This document shows, in pieces, positions 16,807-25,511 of a stretch of DNA of 36,217 bases. Source of the stretch: Flavobacterium sp. IB48. Lineage in GTDB: Bacteria > Bacteroidota > Bacteroidia > Flavobacteriales > Flavobacteriaceae. The notes beneath the pieces are model-generated. The model saw only the letters and a program-made list of their open reading frames with translations. It was not told the origin of the DNA and searched no databases. A program made the translations under genes and the position numbers. How positions within the stretch are numbered: position 1 is the first letter of the stretch; each line of letters starts with the position of its first letter. The stretch is taken from positions 1-36,217 of the forward strand of contig NZ_JAEFCA010000015.1 of assembly GCF_016405855.1 (NCBI RefSeq), written 5' to 3'.

Positions 16807-18319
16807 CTTTTTACTGTTTTGCGCTTTAGCCAGTTTTTCGGCTCAAAGCCAAAACAGCATTCCTGTCGTTTCTATTAATCCAAGCGAAATTATTTCGAAT
16901 GAATTTATTGGAAATGGAATTGAATTTTCAGCCTATCCGCACGCTGATACTGAAAGCTCGGAATGGGGAAAATTGATGACTGACGAAAAATGGAAAATGG
17001 TTTTTGACCGAGTTTCATTCATTAAGCCTAAAATTGCTCGAGTAATGGATCAGGCGAATTGGCGCTATCTAAAAGGATTTGATGCTTCTGGAAATCCGAT
17101 TGTTGATTTTGAAAGTGATCAAATGCAGGCTCTTTATAAATTGTTAGATTATTGTGAAAAAAACAAAATCACAGTAATTCTAGGAGAGTGGGGACAGCCG
17201 TACAAAGTGCACGACACACATTTAAATCTTCAAAACAGTTTTACTGGTGCAAACGATCAGAGATGGATTGATTTGATCATTAAAAATCTGAATCATTTAT
17301 TAAATGTAAAAAAATATACTTGCATTAAATATTACAATCTGGTGAATGAACCAAATGGTGATTGGGCAACAACAGACGGCGATTTTGAACAATGGAAAGA
17401 AGGAATTACAATGCTTCATAAGTCTATTCAAAAGGCAGGTTTAGACAAAAAGATTTCGATTATTGGTCCAGATGCAACTTCGTTTAATAATCCGAGATCA
17501 AAATATAAAGGCCTTGATTGGGTAAAACAAACCGCACTTCAAATTCCGAATTTAATTTCTGCTTATGATGCGCACGATTATCCTTCTAAAGAAAGCATTC
17601 GTTCTGGAGAATTTCAGAAGACATTTGGAGACTTAGTCCGTTTTACAGATTCAGTTCATAAAAAGCCTTTTATTTTGGGCGAATTGGGTATAAAAGGAGA
17701 TCCTTCTTCAAAAGAACATTTAGGAGATAAATTTACTAGTGTCGACAGTCAACTTTCGGTTTACGATTACGATTATGGAGTAGATATGGCAGATGCTTTA
17801 ATTCAGGCAATGAATGCAGGATTTGATGCTGTAATTGCTTGGGATTTAGACGATGCAATGCATACAAAAGATGACAAAGGCGACAAATATCAGCTCAAGC
17901 GTTGGGGAATGTTTAATAGTTTAGGTAAAGAATTAACAGACAAGAAAGAAGATGAAAATCTGCGTCCTTGGTTTTATACTTGGTCTATTATGACACGTTA
18001 TTTTACCAGCGATATGAAAATTGTAAAACTAGATCATTTAAACATCGAAAAAGTACGCGCCACAGCAGGATTTACAGCTTCAGGAGAGGCAACAATTGCC
18101 ATTGCAAACAACAGTGATAAGGAAGCTAATTTTACAATTGATGCTAAAAAACTAAAACTGAAAACGAAACTTAATAAATATTTATACACCGAGAGCAAAC
18201 GCCCAGTTGACCAAAATGGTTTTCCTATTCCTTCTGAAAAAATGAGTTTGAAAGAAAACAGCATTAAAGTTTCTATTCCAGCAAAAAGCGTTATTCTTTA
18301 TACCACATACCAGCAGTAA
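16790..18319 (+). CDS. Clan GH-A glycoside hydrolase, family unassigned (paralogue 2)
   Basis: A 509-residue exported enzyme with the same plan as the product of 13070-14545 but with an ordinary signal peptide (residues 1-20, ending AQSQ) instead of a lipobox, so it is probably periplasmic. Catalytic candidates: Glu187 in YYNLVNEPNG, His262 in DAHDYPS and Glu298 in FILGELG. Shared with the paralogue are GxDMADALIQ and LDDAMH (about residues 335-360) and the LRPWFYTWSIMTRYF segment before a C-terminal beta-sandwich. The two copies differ mainly in loops near the active site. Family and substrate are not recognised; a role on mannan-derived oligosaccharides is inferred from position between GH130 and the symporter. 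Confidence 0.75.
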   Translation: MKIQNSFLLFCALASFSAQSQNSIPVVSINPSEIISNEFIGNGIEFSAYPHADTESSEWGKLMTDEKWKMVFDRVSFIKPKIARVMDQANWRYLKGFDASGNPIVDFESDQMQALYKLLDYCEKNKITVILGEWGQPYKVHDTHLNLQNSFTGANDQRWIDLIIKNLNHLLNVKKYTCIKYYNLVNEPNGDWATTDGDFEQWKEGITMLHKSIQKAGLDKKISIIGPDATSFNNPRSKYKGLDWVKQTALQIPNLISAYDAHDYPSKESIRSGEFQKTFGDLVRFTDSVHKKPFILGELGIKGDPSSKEHLGDKFTSVDSQLSVYDYDYGVDMADALIQAMNAGFDAVIAWDLDDAMHTKDDKGDKYQLKRWGMFNSLGKELTDKKEDENLRPWFYTWSIMTRYFTSDMKIVKLDHLNIEKVRATAGFTASGEATIAIANNSDKEANFTIDAKKLKLKTKLNKYLYTESKRPVDQNGFPIPSEKMSLKENSIKVSIPAKSVILYTTYQQ

Positions 18320-18321
18320 TT

Positions 18322-19959
18322 ATGATAAATTTAAATATAATTGACTTAGTTGTCTTGGTTTTATACATCATCTTTATTGTTTGGTGGGGATTAAAAAATA
18401 GTAAATCAAGCGATTCAGATGCTTACTTTTTGGCAGGGAGAGATTTAAAATGGCCAATGGTCGGATTATCACTTTTTGCGGCCAGTATTTCGAGCTCGAC
18501 TCTAATGGGAAATTCTGGAGAAGGTTTTATCAATGGAATTGCGGTTTTCAATTACAACTGGATTTCGATTCTGGTAATGGTCTTTTTTGCCATCTTTTTT
18601 CTTCCATTTTACATTAAATCGGGAATCTTTACAATGCCAGAATTTTTGGAAAGAAGATTTGATGCGAGATCAAGAACTTATTTTTCGTTTATAACCATTA
18701 TCGGAAACATTTTTCTTGATGCTGCAGCGACACTATATGCAGGAGCATTAATCATCAACATGATTTTTCCGGGAGCAGACATGATGCTTATTATTGTCGG
18801 AATGGCTGTTGTTGCAGGAAGTTATACTATTATTGGCGGACTTTCGTCTGTTATTAATACAGAAGTAATTCAAGCTTTTATTTTAATAATCGGATCGACT
18901 TTATTGGCTTTTTTCGCAATGGATAGCATTGGAGGTTGGGATGCATTTTATACGCAATTTCACGACGGAATTTGGCTAAAATTGACAAGACCAATGGACG
19001 ACCCGACTGTACCTTGGTTAGGAATGTGGGTTGGAATTCCGATTCTTGGTTTCTATTTCTGGGGCAATAATCAGGTTATGGTACAACGAGTTTTGTCTGC
19101 AAAATCTATAGATCATGGACGAAAAGGCGTTTTACTAGTGGGATTTTTGTATTTATTTACACTTTTCATTTTTATTTTTCCTGGTGTCATTGCCAGAGGA
19201 ATTAATCTTTTTGGTGTAGAGAATTTACCGCACGAAATCATTAGCGGAAGCGAATTAAAATCAAAATACGGAATCAATACCGATCAAGTTTATCCAAGAT
19301 TAATCAATAAAGTGCTTCCTGTTGGATTAATCGGAATTATTCTTTCAGCAATGATTTCGGCTTTAACATCAGCTTTGAGCGCAACTTTAAACTCTGTTTC
19401 TACTTTGTTTACAATGGATTTTTACAGCAAGTTTGATAAAAATGCGTCAAGCGAAAAAAAGGTAAGAGTTGGTAAAATAACTGCTGTTGTAACTTTGATA
19501 ATCGCTATTTTATGGGCTCCGTACATTGGTAAATTTGACTCGCTTATTGCTTATTATCAAGAAATCTTATCTTATTTAGCACCGCCAGTGGTTGGCACTT
19601 TTTTTCTGGGATTGTTCTGGAAACGTTCTAATGCCGTTGGAGCTTTCAGTGGTTTAATGTCAGGATTGTTTATTGCAATCGTCATTATGTCTGCAAAATA
19701 TATTTTTGGTATGCATTTAGGGCTTCACTTTTTATTATTGGCGCCAATTATTTTAGTTTTAAGTATTTTGGTAAATGTGACAGTGAGTTTAACAACAGCT
19801 CCTCCATCAGAAAAAAAAGTAAAAGAAAACACTTGGACAAAAGCACTTTGGAGAGAAGAAACGATCGCTTTACAGAATGTAGTTTGGTATAAAAACTTCC
19901 GTATACAAGCTCTTTTGCTTGTTTTAGCCTGTTTCGGAATGTACGCAGCGTTTTTCTAA
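18322..19959 (+). CDS. Sodium/solute symporter (SSS family), probable sugar importer
   Basis: A 545-residue inner-membrane protein with about 14 hydrophobic segments and the SSS fold. Recognisable parts are an N-terminal helix followed by DAYFLAGRDLKWPMVGLSLFAASISSSTLMGNSGE (about 33-67, the Na+-site helix), FTMPEFLERRFDARSRT at about 103-119, and FWGNNQVMVQRVLSAKS near 250, all typical of SGLT-like members. It starts 2 bases after the previous stop, so it is surely in the operon. Many described mannan PULs use an MFS transporter at this step, so an SSS member is a point of interest. The cargo, mannobiose or a monosaccharide, is inferred. Confidence 0.92.
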   Translation: MINLNIIDLVVLVLYIIFIVWWGLKNSKSSDSDAYFLAGRDLKWPMVGLSLFAASISSSTLMGNSGEGFINGIAVFNYNWISILVMVFFAIFFLPFYIKSGIFTMPEFLERRFDARSRTYFSFITIIGNIFLDAAATLYAGALIINMIFPGADMMLIIVGMAVVAGSYTIIGGLSSVINTEVIQAFILIIGSTLLAFFAMDSIGGWDAFYTQFHDGIWLKLTRPMDDPTVPWLGMWVGIPILGFYFWGNNQVMVQRVLSAKSIDHGRKGVLLVGFLYLFTLFIFIFPGVIARGINLFGVENLPHEIISGSELKSKYGINTDQVYPRLINKVLPVGLIGIILSAMISALTSALSATLNSVSTLFTMDFYSKFDKNASSEKKVRVGKITAVVTLIIAILWAPYIGKFDSLIAYYQEILSYLAPPVVGTFFLGLFWKRSNAVGAFSGLMSGLFIAIVIMSAKYIFGMHLGLHFLLLAPIILVLSILVNVTVSLTTAPPSEKKVKENTWTKALWREETIALQNVVWYKNFRIQALLLVLACFGMYAAFF

Positions 19960-19975
19960 TGAAATAATTTACAAA

Positions 19976-22210
19976 ATGAAAAAGCTACAATTTTTAGCGC
20001 TGTTTCTACTCTTATCAGGATTAGAAACAAGCGCTCAGGTTTTTGATGCCTCAATAGAAAAAAAGATTGATGTTCTGTTAAAGAAAATGACTTTAAAGGA
20101 AAAAATCGGTCAGATGAATCAATTGTCTGCAGATGATATGGAAACCAATTATAAAGTTATTCAACAAGGAATGGCAGGTTCGGTTTTGAGTATTACCAAT
20201 CCCGAAATAGCCAACAAAGCACAAAAAATAGCGGTAGAACAAACCAGATTAGGAATTCCGCTAATTATTGGGCGCGACGTAATACACGGTTTTAAAACCA
20301 TATTTCCAATTCCGCTAGGACAAGCAGCAAGTTTTAATCCAGATTTGGTAGAAAATGCAGCTAGAATTGCTGCAATAGAAGCATCAGAAACTGGAATTCG
20401 TTGGACATTTGCTCCTATGATTGATATTGCGAGAGATCCTCGATGGGGAAGAATTGCAGAAAGCTGTGGAGAAGATCCTTATTTAACTTCGGTTATGGGA
20501 GTTGCTATGGTTAAAGGTTTTCAAGGAAAAAATTTGTCGGATCCAACTTCGATTGCAGCTTGTGCCAAACATTTTGCTGGATATGGAGCAGCAGAAGGAG
20601 GACGTGATTATAATACGACTAATATAACTGAAAGGCAATTTAGAAATACTTATTTAGTCCCGTTTGAAGAAGCCGTTAAAAAAGCCGATCTGGCTACAAT
20701 TATGACCGCTTTTAATGCTAATGACGGAATTCCTTCTTCTGGAAATGAGTTTCTTTTAAAACAAATGCTCCGAAAAGAATGGAATTTTAAAGGTTTTGTA
20801 GTTTCTGACTGGGCATCGATTACAGAAATGGTCGATCATGGTTTTTGCACGGATAACAAAGAAGCGGCTCAAAAAGCTATAAATGCAGGAGTAGATATGG
20901 AAATGGTTAGCGGTACATATGTTGCTTTTGTTGAATCTCTTTTGAAGGAAAAGAAAATTAATATAGAAACTATAAATGATGCTGTTCGTAATATTTTAAG
21001 AATAAAATTTAAACTAGGACTTTTTGAAAATCCTTATGTAAAAGGAAATACTGAAGCTGTTTTTTATAAAAAAGAACATTTAGAAACGGCTCAAAAAACG
21101 GCAGAAGAATCGGTAGTTTTATTAAAGAATGAAGCACAAATTTTACCGCTTAAAAATCCTAAAACGATAGCTGTTTTTGGTCCGTTGGCAGATGCGCCTC
21201 ACGATCAATTAGGAACTTGGGTTTTTGATGGAGATAAAAATCATAGCGTAACGCCTCTTCAAGCTTTAAAAGATCAATACGGAAAAAATATAAAGATTCT
21301 GTATGAACCAATTTTAAAATATTCAAGAGACAAAGATTCTACTGAATTCTATAAAGCTAGAAAAATAGCAAAAGAAGCAGATGTTGTGTTACTATTTGTA
21401 GGCGAAGAATCGATTCTTTCTGGTGAAGCACATAGCCTTTCTAATCTGAATTTGCAAGGCGTGCAATCGCAACTTTTAGCAACTTTAGCTAAAACAAAAA
21501 CGCCAATAATTACTGTTGTTCTAGCGGGAAGGCCTTTAACAATAGAAAAAGAAGTTAAAGGATCTAATGCTGTTTTATATGCGTGGCATCCAGGAACGAT
21601 GGGCGGACCAGCACTTGTAAATTTATTATTTGGGAAAGCAAATCCTTCGGCAAAATTACCCATTACGTTTCCTAAAAATGTAGGACAGATTCCGATGTAT
21701 TATAGTCATTTAAAAACGGGTCGTCCTGCAAACGGAAGTGAATTAAATGTAGAAAACATTCCTATTGAAGCTTCTCAAACATCTTTGGGAAATAAATCTT
21801 ATTATTTAGATAGTGGGAACGAACCTTTATTTGCATTCGGATTCGGGCTTTCTTATACCACATTTGAATATGGAAAAACAACACTTGCAAAATCAGTTTT
21901 GAAACAGGATGAGACAATTGAAATTTCCTTTTCATTAAAAAATACTGGTAATTATGATGGTGCTGAAGTTGTACAACTTTATATGAGAGATATTGCAGGA
22001 TCTATTGCATTGCCAGTTAAAGAATTAAAAGCTTTTAAAAGGGTTGAATTGAAAGCTGGCGAAAGCAAAAATGTAAAGGTTGATTTAAAAATTAGTGATC
22101 TTGTTTTTTATGGAATTGATATGAAAAAGAAAGTAGAGGCAGGAAAATTCGATTTGTGGGTAGGAAGCAGTAGCGTAACTGGAGAAAAAGTATCATTTGA
22201 AGTGCAATAA
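19976..22210 (+). CDS. GH3 family beta-glycosidase (BglX-like)
   Basis: A 744-residue exported glycosidase, periplasmic by its signal peptide (residues 1-20, ending TSAQ). GH3 architecture: N-terminal TIM-like domain with GRDVIHGFKTIFPIPLGQA and CAKHFAGYG (Lys198, His199), nucleophile Asp278 in FVVSDWA, a C-terminal alpha/beta domain starting near 370, with GEEXXXSGEA at about 476-485 as the acid/base region, and a fibronectin-III-like domain from about 640. The closest type is beta-glucosidase BglX, which removes terminal glucose; here this would trim glucomannan fragments, though some GH3 enzymes act on other beta-linked sugars. It follows the symporter by 16 bases and precedes the GH5 gene by 4. 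Confidence 0.93.
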   Translation: MKKLQFLALFLLLSGLETSAQVFDASIEKKIDVLLKKMTLKEKIGQMNQLSADDMETNYKVIQQGMAGSVLSITNPEIANKAQKIAVEQTRLGIPLIIGRDVIHGFKTIFPIPLGQAASFNPDLVENAARIAAIEASETGIRWTFAPMIDIARDPRWGRIAESCGEDPYLTSVMGVAMVKGFQGKNLSDPTSIAACAKHFAGYGAAEGGRDYNTTNITERQFRNTYLVPFEEAVKKADLATIMTAFNANDGIPSSGNEFLLKQMLRKEWNFKGFVVSDWASITEMVDHGFCTDNKEAAQKAINAGVDMEMVSGTYVAFVESLLKEKKINIETINDAVRNILRIKFKLGLFENPYVKGNTEAVFYKKEHLETAQKTAEESVVLLKNEAQILPLKNPKTIAVFGPLADAPHDQLGTWVFDGDKNHSVTPLQALKDQYGKNIKILYEPILKYSRDKDSTEFYKARKIAKEADVVLLFVGEESILSGEAHSLSNLNLQGVQSQLLATLAKTKTPIITVVLAGRPLTIEKEVKGSNAVLYAWHPGTMGGPALVNLLFGKANPSAKLPITFPKNVGQIPMYYSHLKTGRPANGSELNVENIPIEASQTSLGNKSYYLDSGNEPLFAFGFGLSYTTFEYGKTTLAKSVLKQDETIEISFSLKNTGNYDGAEVVQLYMRDIAGSIALPVKELKAFKRVELKAGESKNVKVDLKISDLVFYGIDMKKKVEAGKFDLWVGSSSVTGEKVSFEVQ

Positions 22211-22214
22211 ATAG

Positions 22215-23489
22215 ATGAAAAAAATACTATATCTATTGTTTTTGGCTTTATCACAGCTGAATTTACAAGCTCAGGATTTTGTCAAGGTGCAAAATGGAAA
22301 ATTGGTTAAGGATGGAAAACCGTATCATTATCTAGGAACCAATTTTTGGTACGGAATGAATTTGGCTGTTTCAGATAAAGCAAGGTTGGTTCGCGAATTG
22401 GATCGTTTGAACAATTTGGGAGTTAAAAATCTTCGCATTATTGCAGCTTCAGAAGGTAATCTTGAAACTCCCTGGACTGTTCAGCCAACAATGCAAAAAG
22501 AACCTGGAAGTTATAATGAAGAACTTTGGAAAGGGCTTGATTTGCTATTAGCTGAAATGAAGAAAAGAAACATGACAGCAGTTGTTTGCCTGAATAATTT
22601 TTGGCCTTGGTCTGGCGGTTTTGCGCAATATGTTTCTTGGGCAAATCAAAATGAAGCAATTCCATATCCGCCACCAGCAGAAAATGGCGATTGGAGAAAA
22701 TATCAGCACTATTCTGCTCGTTTTTATAGTGATAAAACGGCTCAAAAATGGTTTGAGAATCATATCCAGAAAGTAGTTACACGAGTAAATTCGGTTACTA
22801 AAATACCATACAAAAAAGACCCAACTATTATGGCTTGGCAATTGGCCAACGAACCAGAAGGAAGCAATAATATCGAGGCTTACAGAAAATGGATTGATGA
22901 TACAGCAGGATTTATTAAGAAATTAGATCCTAAACATTTGGTTTCTATTGGTTCTGAGGGAAATACACCCTCTCCTGAAAACGGAACCAATTTCGAAATT
23001 GATCACCAAAGCAAAAATATTGATTACTGTACATTTCATCTTTGGGTTCAGAATTGGGGTTGGTTTGATCCGCTTAAAGTGAAAGAAACGTATCCGATGG
23101 CATTAGAAAAAGCAGAAAAATATATCGATGAACATGTAAAAACAGCTCAGAAATTAAATAAACCTCTTGTCTTAGAGGAATTTGGAATTTCAAGAGATGA
23201 AAATAGCTATGATGCCAACTCATCAGTTGAAGTAAGAGATCAATATTATACTTTTATTTTCGAAAAGATTTATGCTTTAAGTCAAACTATACCACAAGTT
23301 TCGGGAGTAAATTTTTGGGCTTGGGGAGGCGAGGGAAGACCTAAATCTAATAGAAGCATTTGGAAACTGGGCGATGATTTAGTGGGAGATCCTCCTCACG
23401 AATATCAAGGTTGGTATTCTGTTTACGATCGAGATTTAAGTACACAAAAGATAATTAACGAATATGCATTAAAACTAAATAACGAATGA
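22215..23489 (+). CDS. GH5 endo-beta-mannanase (subfamily 7-like)
   Basis: A 424-residue exported enzyme cutting beta-1,4-mannan. Signal peptide at residues 1-19 (ending LQAQ). GH5 features: DGKPYHYLGTNFWYG at about 33-47, MAWQLANEPEG with acid/base Glu213, CTFHLWVQNWGW at about 272-283, LVLEEFG with nucleophile Glu322, and GVNFWAWGGEG near 360. The conserved Trp-rich subsites and the FWYGMNLA start match fungal and bacterial GH5_7 mannanases. No lipobox, so it is periplasmic or released, complementing the surface GH26 enzyme. It is the last gene of the operon and is followed by a strong terminator. Confidence 0.9.
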   Translation: MKKILYLLFLALSQLNLQAQDFVKVQNGKLVKDGKPYHYLGTNFWYGMNLAVSDKARLVRELDRLNNLGVKNLRIIAASEGNLETPWTVQPTMQKEPGSYNEELWKGLDLLLAEMKKRNMTAVVCLNNFWPWSGGFAQYVSWANQNEAIPYPPPAENGDWRKYQHYSARFYSDKTAQKWFENHIQKVVTRVNSVTKIPYKKDPTIMAWQLANEPEGSNNIEAYRKWIDDTAGFIKKLDPKHLVSIGSEGNTPSPENGTNFEIDHQSKNIDYCTFHLWVQNWGWFDPLKVKETYPMALEKAEKYIDEHVKTAQKLNKPLVLEEFGISRDENSYDANSSVEVRDQYYTFIFEKIYALSQTIPQVSGVNFWAWGGEGRPKSNRSIWKLGDDLVGDPPHEYQGWYSVYDRDLSTQKIINEYALKLNNE

Positions 23490-23523
23490 TTAGAAGAAAG
23501 AGTTAGCAATGCATTAGAAAGAT

Positions 23524-23559
23524 AAAAAATCGGAGTTCTATTTAAACTCCGATTTTTTT
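23524..23559. terminator. Terminator closing the mannan operon
   Basis: AAAATCGGAGTT (from 23526) pairs with AACTCCGATTTT (23545-23556) around a 7-base loop and runs into a T tract. A residues on the left make it bidirectional, also serving the minus-strand GlxA-like gene whose stop is at 23599. Confidence 0.9.
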
Positions 23560-23598
23560 ATAAATGCTGATTTTGCTTTTCTGCTTTTTAAATCTAGT

Positions 23599-24576
23599 TT
23601 ATGCAGCTCCTTTATGATATTTCTTTTTGTATTCGATTGGAGGAATTCCAGTGATTTTTTTAAATGCATCTCGAAAAGCTTTAATATCAGAGTAGCCCAC
23701 TTCGTACATTACTTCATTTACTGTTTTACGATCTGTTTCAAAAGCTTTTTTAGCGGCTTCAATTTTTACTCTTTGCAGATATTCGCTAGGAGTATTTCCA
23801 GTGGCTTTTATAAATCGTCTATCAAAATTTCTTCTGCTGACATTAAACTTAATCGAAAGATCGCTCATTGATAATTTTTCGCCCAAATTATTTTCGATAT
23901 AAGATTGTGCACCAAGTACCATTTCGTCTTCATGTTTCTTTTGTCCTGAGAAAATAATAAATTGTGATTGAGATTTTCTATTCATTTCAATCTGAAACAC
24001 TTTGGCACAATAAACTGCAGTTGCTCTACCATAATATTTTTCGATAAGGTAAATCATTAGGTTAAGAAAAGAGTATGCTCCGCCATTCGTATATATTCCA
24101 TTTTCATCTGTAATTAATTCATCAACTCTCAGATTTATTTGCGGAAACATTCTAGAGAAATTTTCTCTAACAGACCAATGTGTCGAACAATTTTTTCCGT
24201 CAAGAAGTCCCGATGCAGCAAGCATAAATGCTCCTGTACAGATCGTGGCAATTTCTGCACCTTTTTGATATTGTTTTTGCAGCCACTGCACAAGTTCGTC
24301 ATTATGCTGAAGGGCAAGATTGTAATTGTGATTTAATGAAGGAATTATAATAAGATCGGTTTTAGCAATTTGGGAAATATAGACATGGGGCTTTACAGTA
24401 AAAATACCACCATTAAATTCTATTTTTTCAGAAATTCCTGCCAGTTTGATTTGAAACAATTCTGTTCCGCCGTTCATTTTAGCAAAAGCATTTGCTTTGG
24501 TAAAGATTTCGTACGCACCAGATATGCTAGAAAGATTATTATCTCCTTCGGGAACTATTATGGTAAGCTGTTTCAT
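23599..24576 (-). CDS. GlxA-like transcriptional regulator (DJ-1/PfpI domain plus AraC HTH)
   Basis: A 325-residue regulator. The N-terminal half (1-190) is a DJ-1/PfpI-type amidotransferase-like domain with the nucleophile-elbow sequence ATICTGAFMLAASGLLDG (Cys113) followed by CSTHW. In this family the domain senses a small molecule, or its catalytic function is lost. The C-terminal half (about 220-322) is an AraC DNA-binding domain (MSDLSIKFNVSRRNFDRRF, VNEVMYEVGYSDIKAFRDAF). It is divergent from the EthD-like gene at 24717 with 140 bases between them, so control of that gene is the simplest inference. It is not obviously part of the mannan system. Confidence 0.9.
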   Translation of the reverse strand: MKQLTIIVPEGDNNLSSISGAYEIFTKANAFAKMNGGTELFQIKLAGISEKIEFNGGIFTVKPHVYISQIAKTDLIIIPSLNHNYNLALQHNDELVQWLQKQYQKGAEIATICTGAFMLAASGLLDGKNCSTHWSVRENFSRMFPQINLRVDELITDENGIYTNGGAYSFLNLMIYLIEKYYGRATAVYCAKVFQIEMNRKSQSQFIIFSGQKKHEDEMVLGAQSYIENNLGEKLSMSDLSIKFNVSRRNFDRRFIKATGNTPSEYLQRVKIEAAKKAFETDRKTVNEVMYEVGYSDIKAFRDAFKKITGIPPIEYKKKYHKGAA

Positions 24577-24612
24577 TTTCTTTTTTGTATAAAGATACTA
24601 AAAGTTGATGTC

Positions 24613-24620
24613 CAAATATA
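24613..24620 (-). promoter_or_regulatory. Putative -7 box of the GlxA-like gene
   Basis: The minus strand reads TATATTTG, an exact TAnnTTTG match 36 bases before the ATG at 24576. No TTG lies at the normal upstream distance. Confidence 0.35.
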
Positions 24621-24675
24621 CCAGTAAGAATGTCTATTTTGCATATTAGAAAAGTCTGTAATTGCTTTTAAATTT

Positions 24676-24697
24676 ACGTTAGATAATTTTCTAACGT
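24676..24697. promoter_or_regulatory. Perfect dyad upstream of the EthD-like gene, candidate operator
   Basis: ACGTTAGA, 6 bases, TCTAACGT: an 8-bp-arm inverted repeat ending 19 bases before the ATG at 24717. It may be an operator for the divergent GlxA-like regulator or a short 5'-leader hairpin; sequence alone cannot decide. Confidence 0.45.
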
Positions 24698-24716
24698 ATT
24701 AAACAAAAAAACTATT

Positions 24717-25028
24717 ATGGCAAAAATGACTGTTATTTATAAAACACCAAAAGATATTTCTTTTTTTGAAAAACATTATTATGAGGTGCATATTCCGTTG
24801 GCAAAAAAACTTCCTGGAATAATAAAATATGAAGTTAGCAAAGAACCTGTCATATCATTGACTGGACATTCTGATGTATTTCTTGTGGCTAATTTATATT
24901 TTGAATCTTTAGATGCAATGATGGAGTCTTTTAAAACCGATATTGGGCAACAATGCGCTACAGATCGTAGAATTCTAGCTAGTGATGATGAAGTGCAAAT
25001 TTATGTTTATGATGTAAAAAACACCTGA
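24717..25028 (+). CDS. EthD-family small protein
   Basis: A 103-residue ferredoxin-like-fold (dimeric alpha/beta barrel) protein. The family signature is visible at the N-terminus (MTVIYKTPKDISFFEKHYYEVHIPLAKKLPGI, with a conserved His in the HIPLAKKLPG segment). EthD-like proteins were first found near ether-degradation genes, but most have unknown small-molecule roles. There is no signal peptide. It is transcribed away from the GlxA-like regulator, a pairing that suggests induction by a metabolite. No other enzyme is adjacent in its transcription unit, so a pathway cannot be named. Confidence 0.85.
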   Translation: MAKMTVIYKTPKDISFFEKHYYEVHIPLAKKLPGIIKYEVSKEPVISLTGHSDVFLVANLYFESLDAMMESFKTDIGQQCATDRRILASDDEVQIYVYDVKNT

Positions 25029-25076
25029 TTTTATCTTGTTGCATTTTAACGGCTGTGGGTTCATTTTACTATTTCT

Positions 25077-25100
25077 GGTTTCAGATTATAATCTGAAACC
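25077..25100. repeat. 24-bp perfect palindrome
   Basis: GGTTTCAGATTA is followed directly by TAATCTGAAACC, a 12-bp perfect inverted repeat with no spacer. It lies 49 bases after the EthD-like stop. No T run follows, so it is not a classic terminator, although it may still stop or stabilise the transcript; a protein-binding site is the alternative. Nothing else is visible between 25029 and 25256. Confidence 0.55.
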
Positions 25101-25256
25101 ATTTATAGAGGTTCAGATAGAAAGATTAAGCTTTTTCATTATAATTTTAAATATCTTTTCGATACAAGATGTACGAATAGAGAAGTAAATTAAAATGTAG
25201 AATACTTAAAATTAATTGTTTGAACTTTTAAGGTAAAATTCAGTATTAATTTAAAT

Positions 25257-25511
25257 ATGACCCAACCTATGGCCGCTATCCCTGACGAATTATATAATGT
25301 TAAGTTTGCTGCGTACTTCGATTCTATGAAAGAGTTGTATATACTCGATGAGAAATTTAAGGTTATTTGTGATGCTTATTGTATAAGTACCGCCAAAACG
25401 GAGCTTTACAGGGATAAAAGCGATAAAAATCACCGACGCAGAATGAAGTTCGAAAATTTATCAAGAGAACTAGAAGAAGAAATACTGTTTTATATTATGA
25501 GAAACAGGTAA
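25257..25511 (+). CDS. Small hypothetical protein
   Basis: An 84-residue hydrophilic, probably helical protein with a charged C-terminal half (KTELYRDKSDKNHRRRMKFE then ENLSRELEEEILFYIMRN). There is no signal peptide, membrane segment or catalytic motif. Codon use and an upstream A/T-rich leader (AATTTAAAT before the ATG) are like neighbouring genes, and the ORF fills the whole gap up to the converging gene, whose stop abuts it at 25512. I do not recognise a function. It could be a small regulator or DNA-binding protein, but this is not supported beyond composition. Confidence 0.55.
   Translation: MTQPMAAIPDELYNVKFAAYFDSMKELYILDEKFKVICDAYCISTAKTELYRDKSDKNHRRRMKFENLSRELEEEILFYIMRNR

Larger units (their letters stand above)
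7520..23489 (+). other. Beta-mannan polysaccharide utilization operon
   Basis: Ten genes run in one direction from susC to the GH5 gene, with gaps of about 2 to 25 bases and one 17-base overlap, ending at the terminator 23524-23559. The enzyme set (GH26, GH130, GH5 of mannanase type, GH3) together with SusC/SusD points to beta-mannan or glucomannan. A single transcript is inferred from spacing; no internal terminator was seen. Confidence 0.8.
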
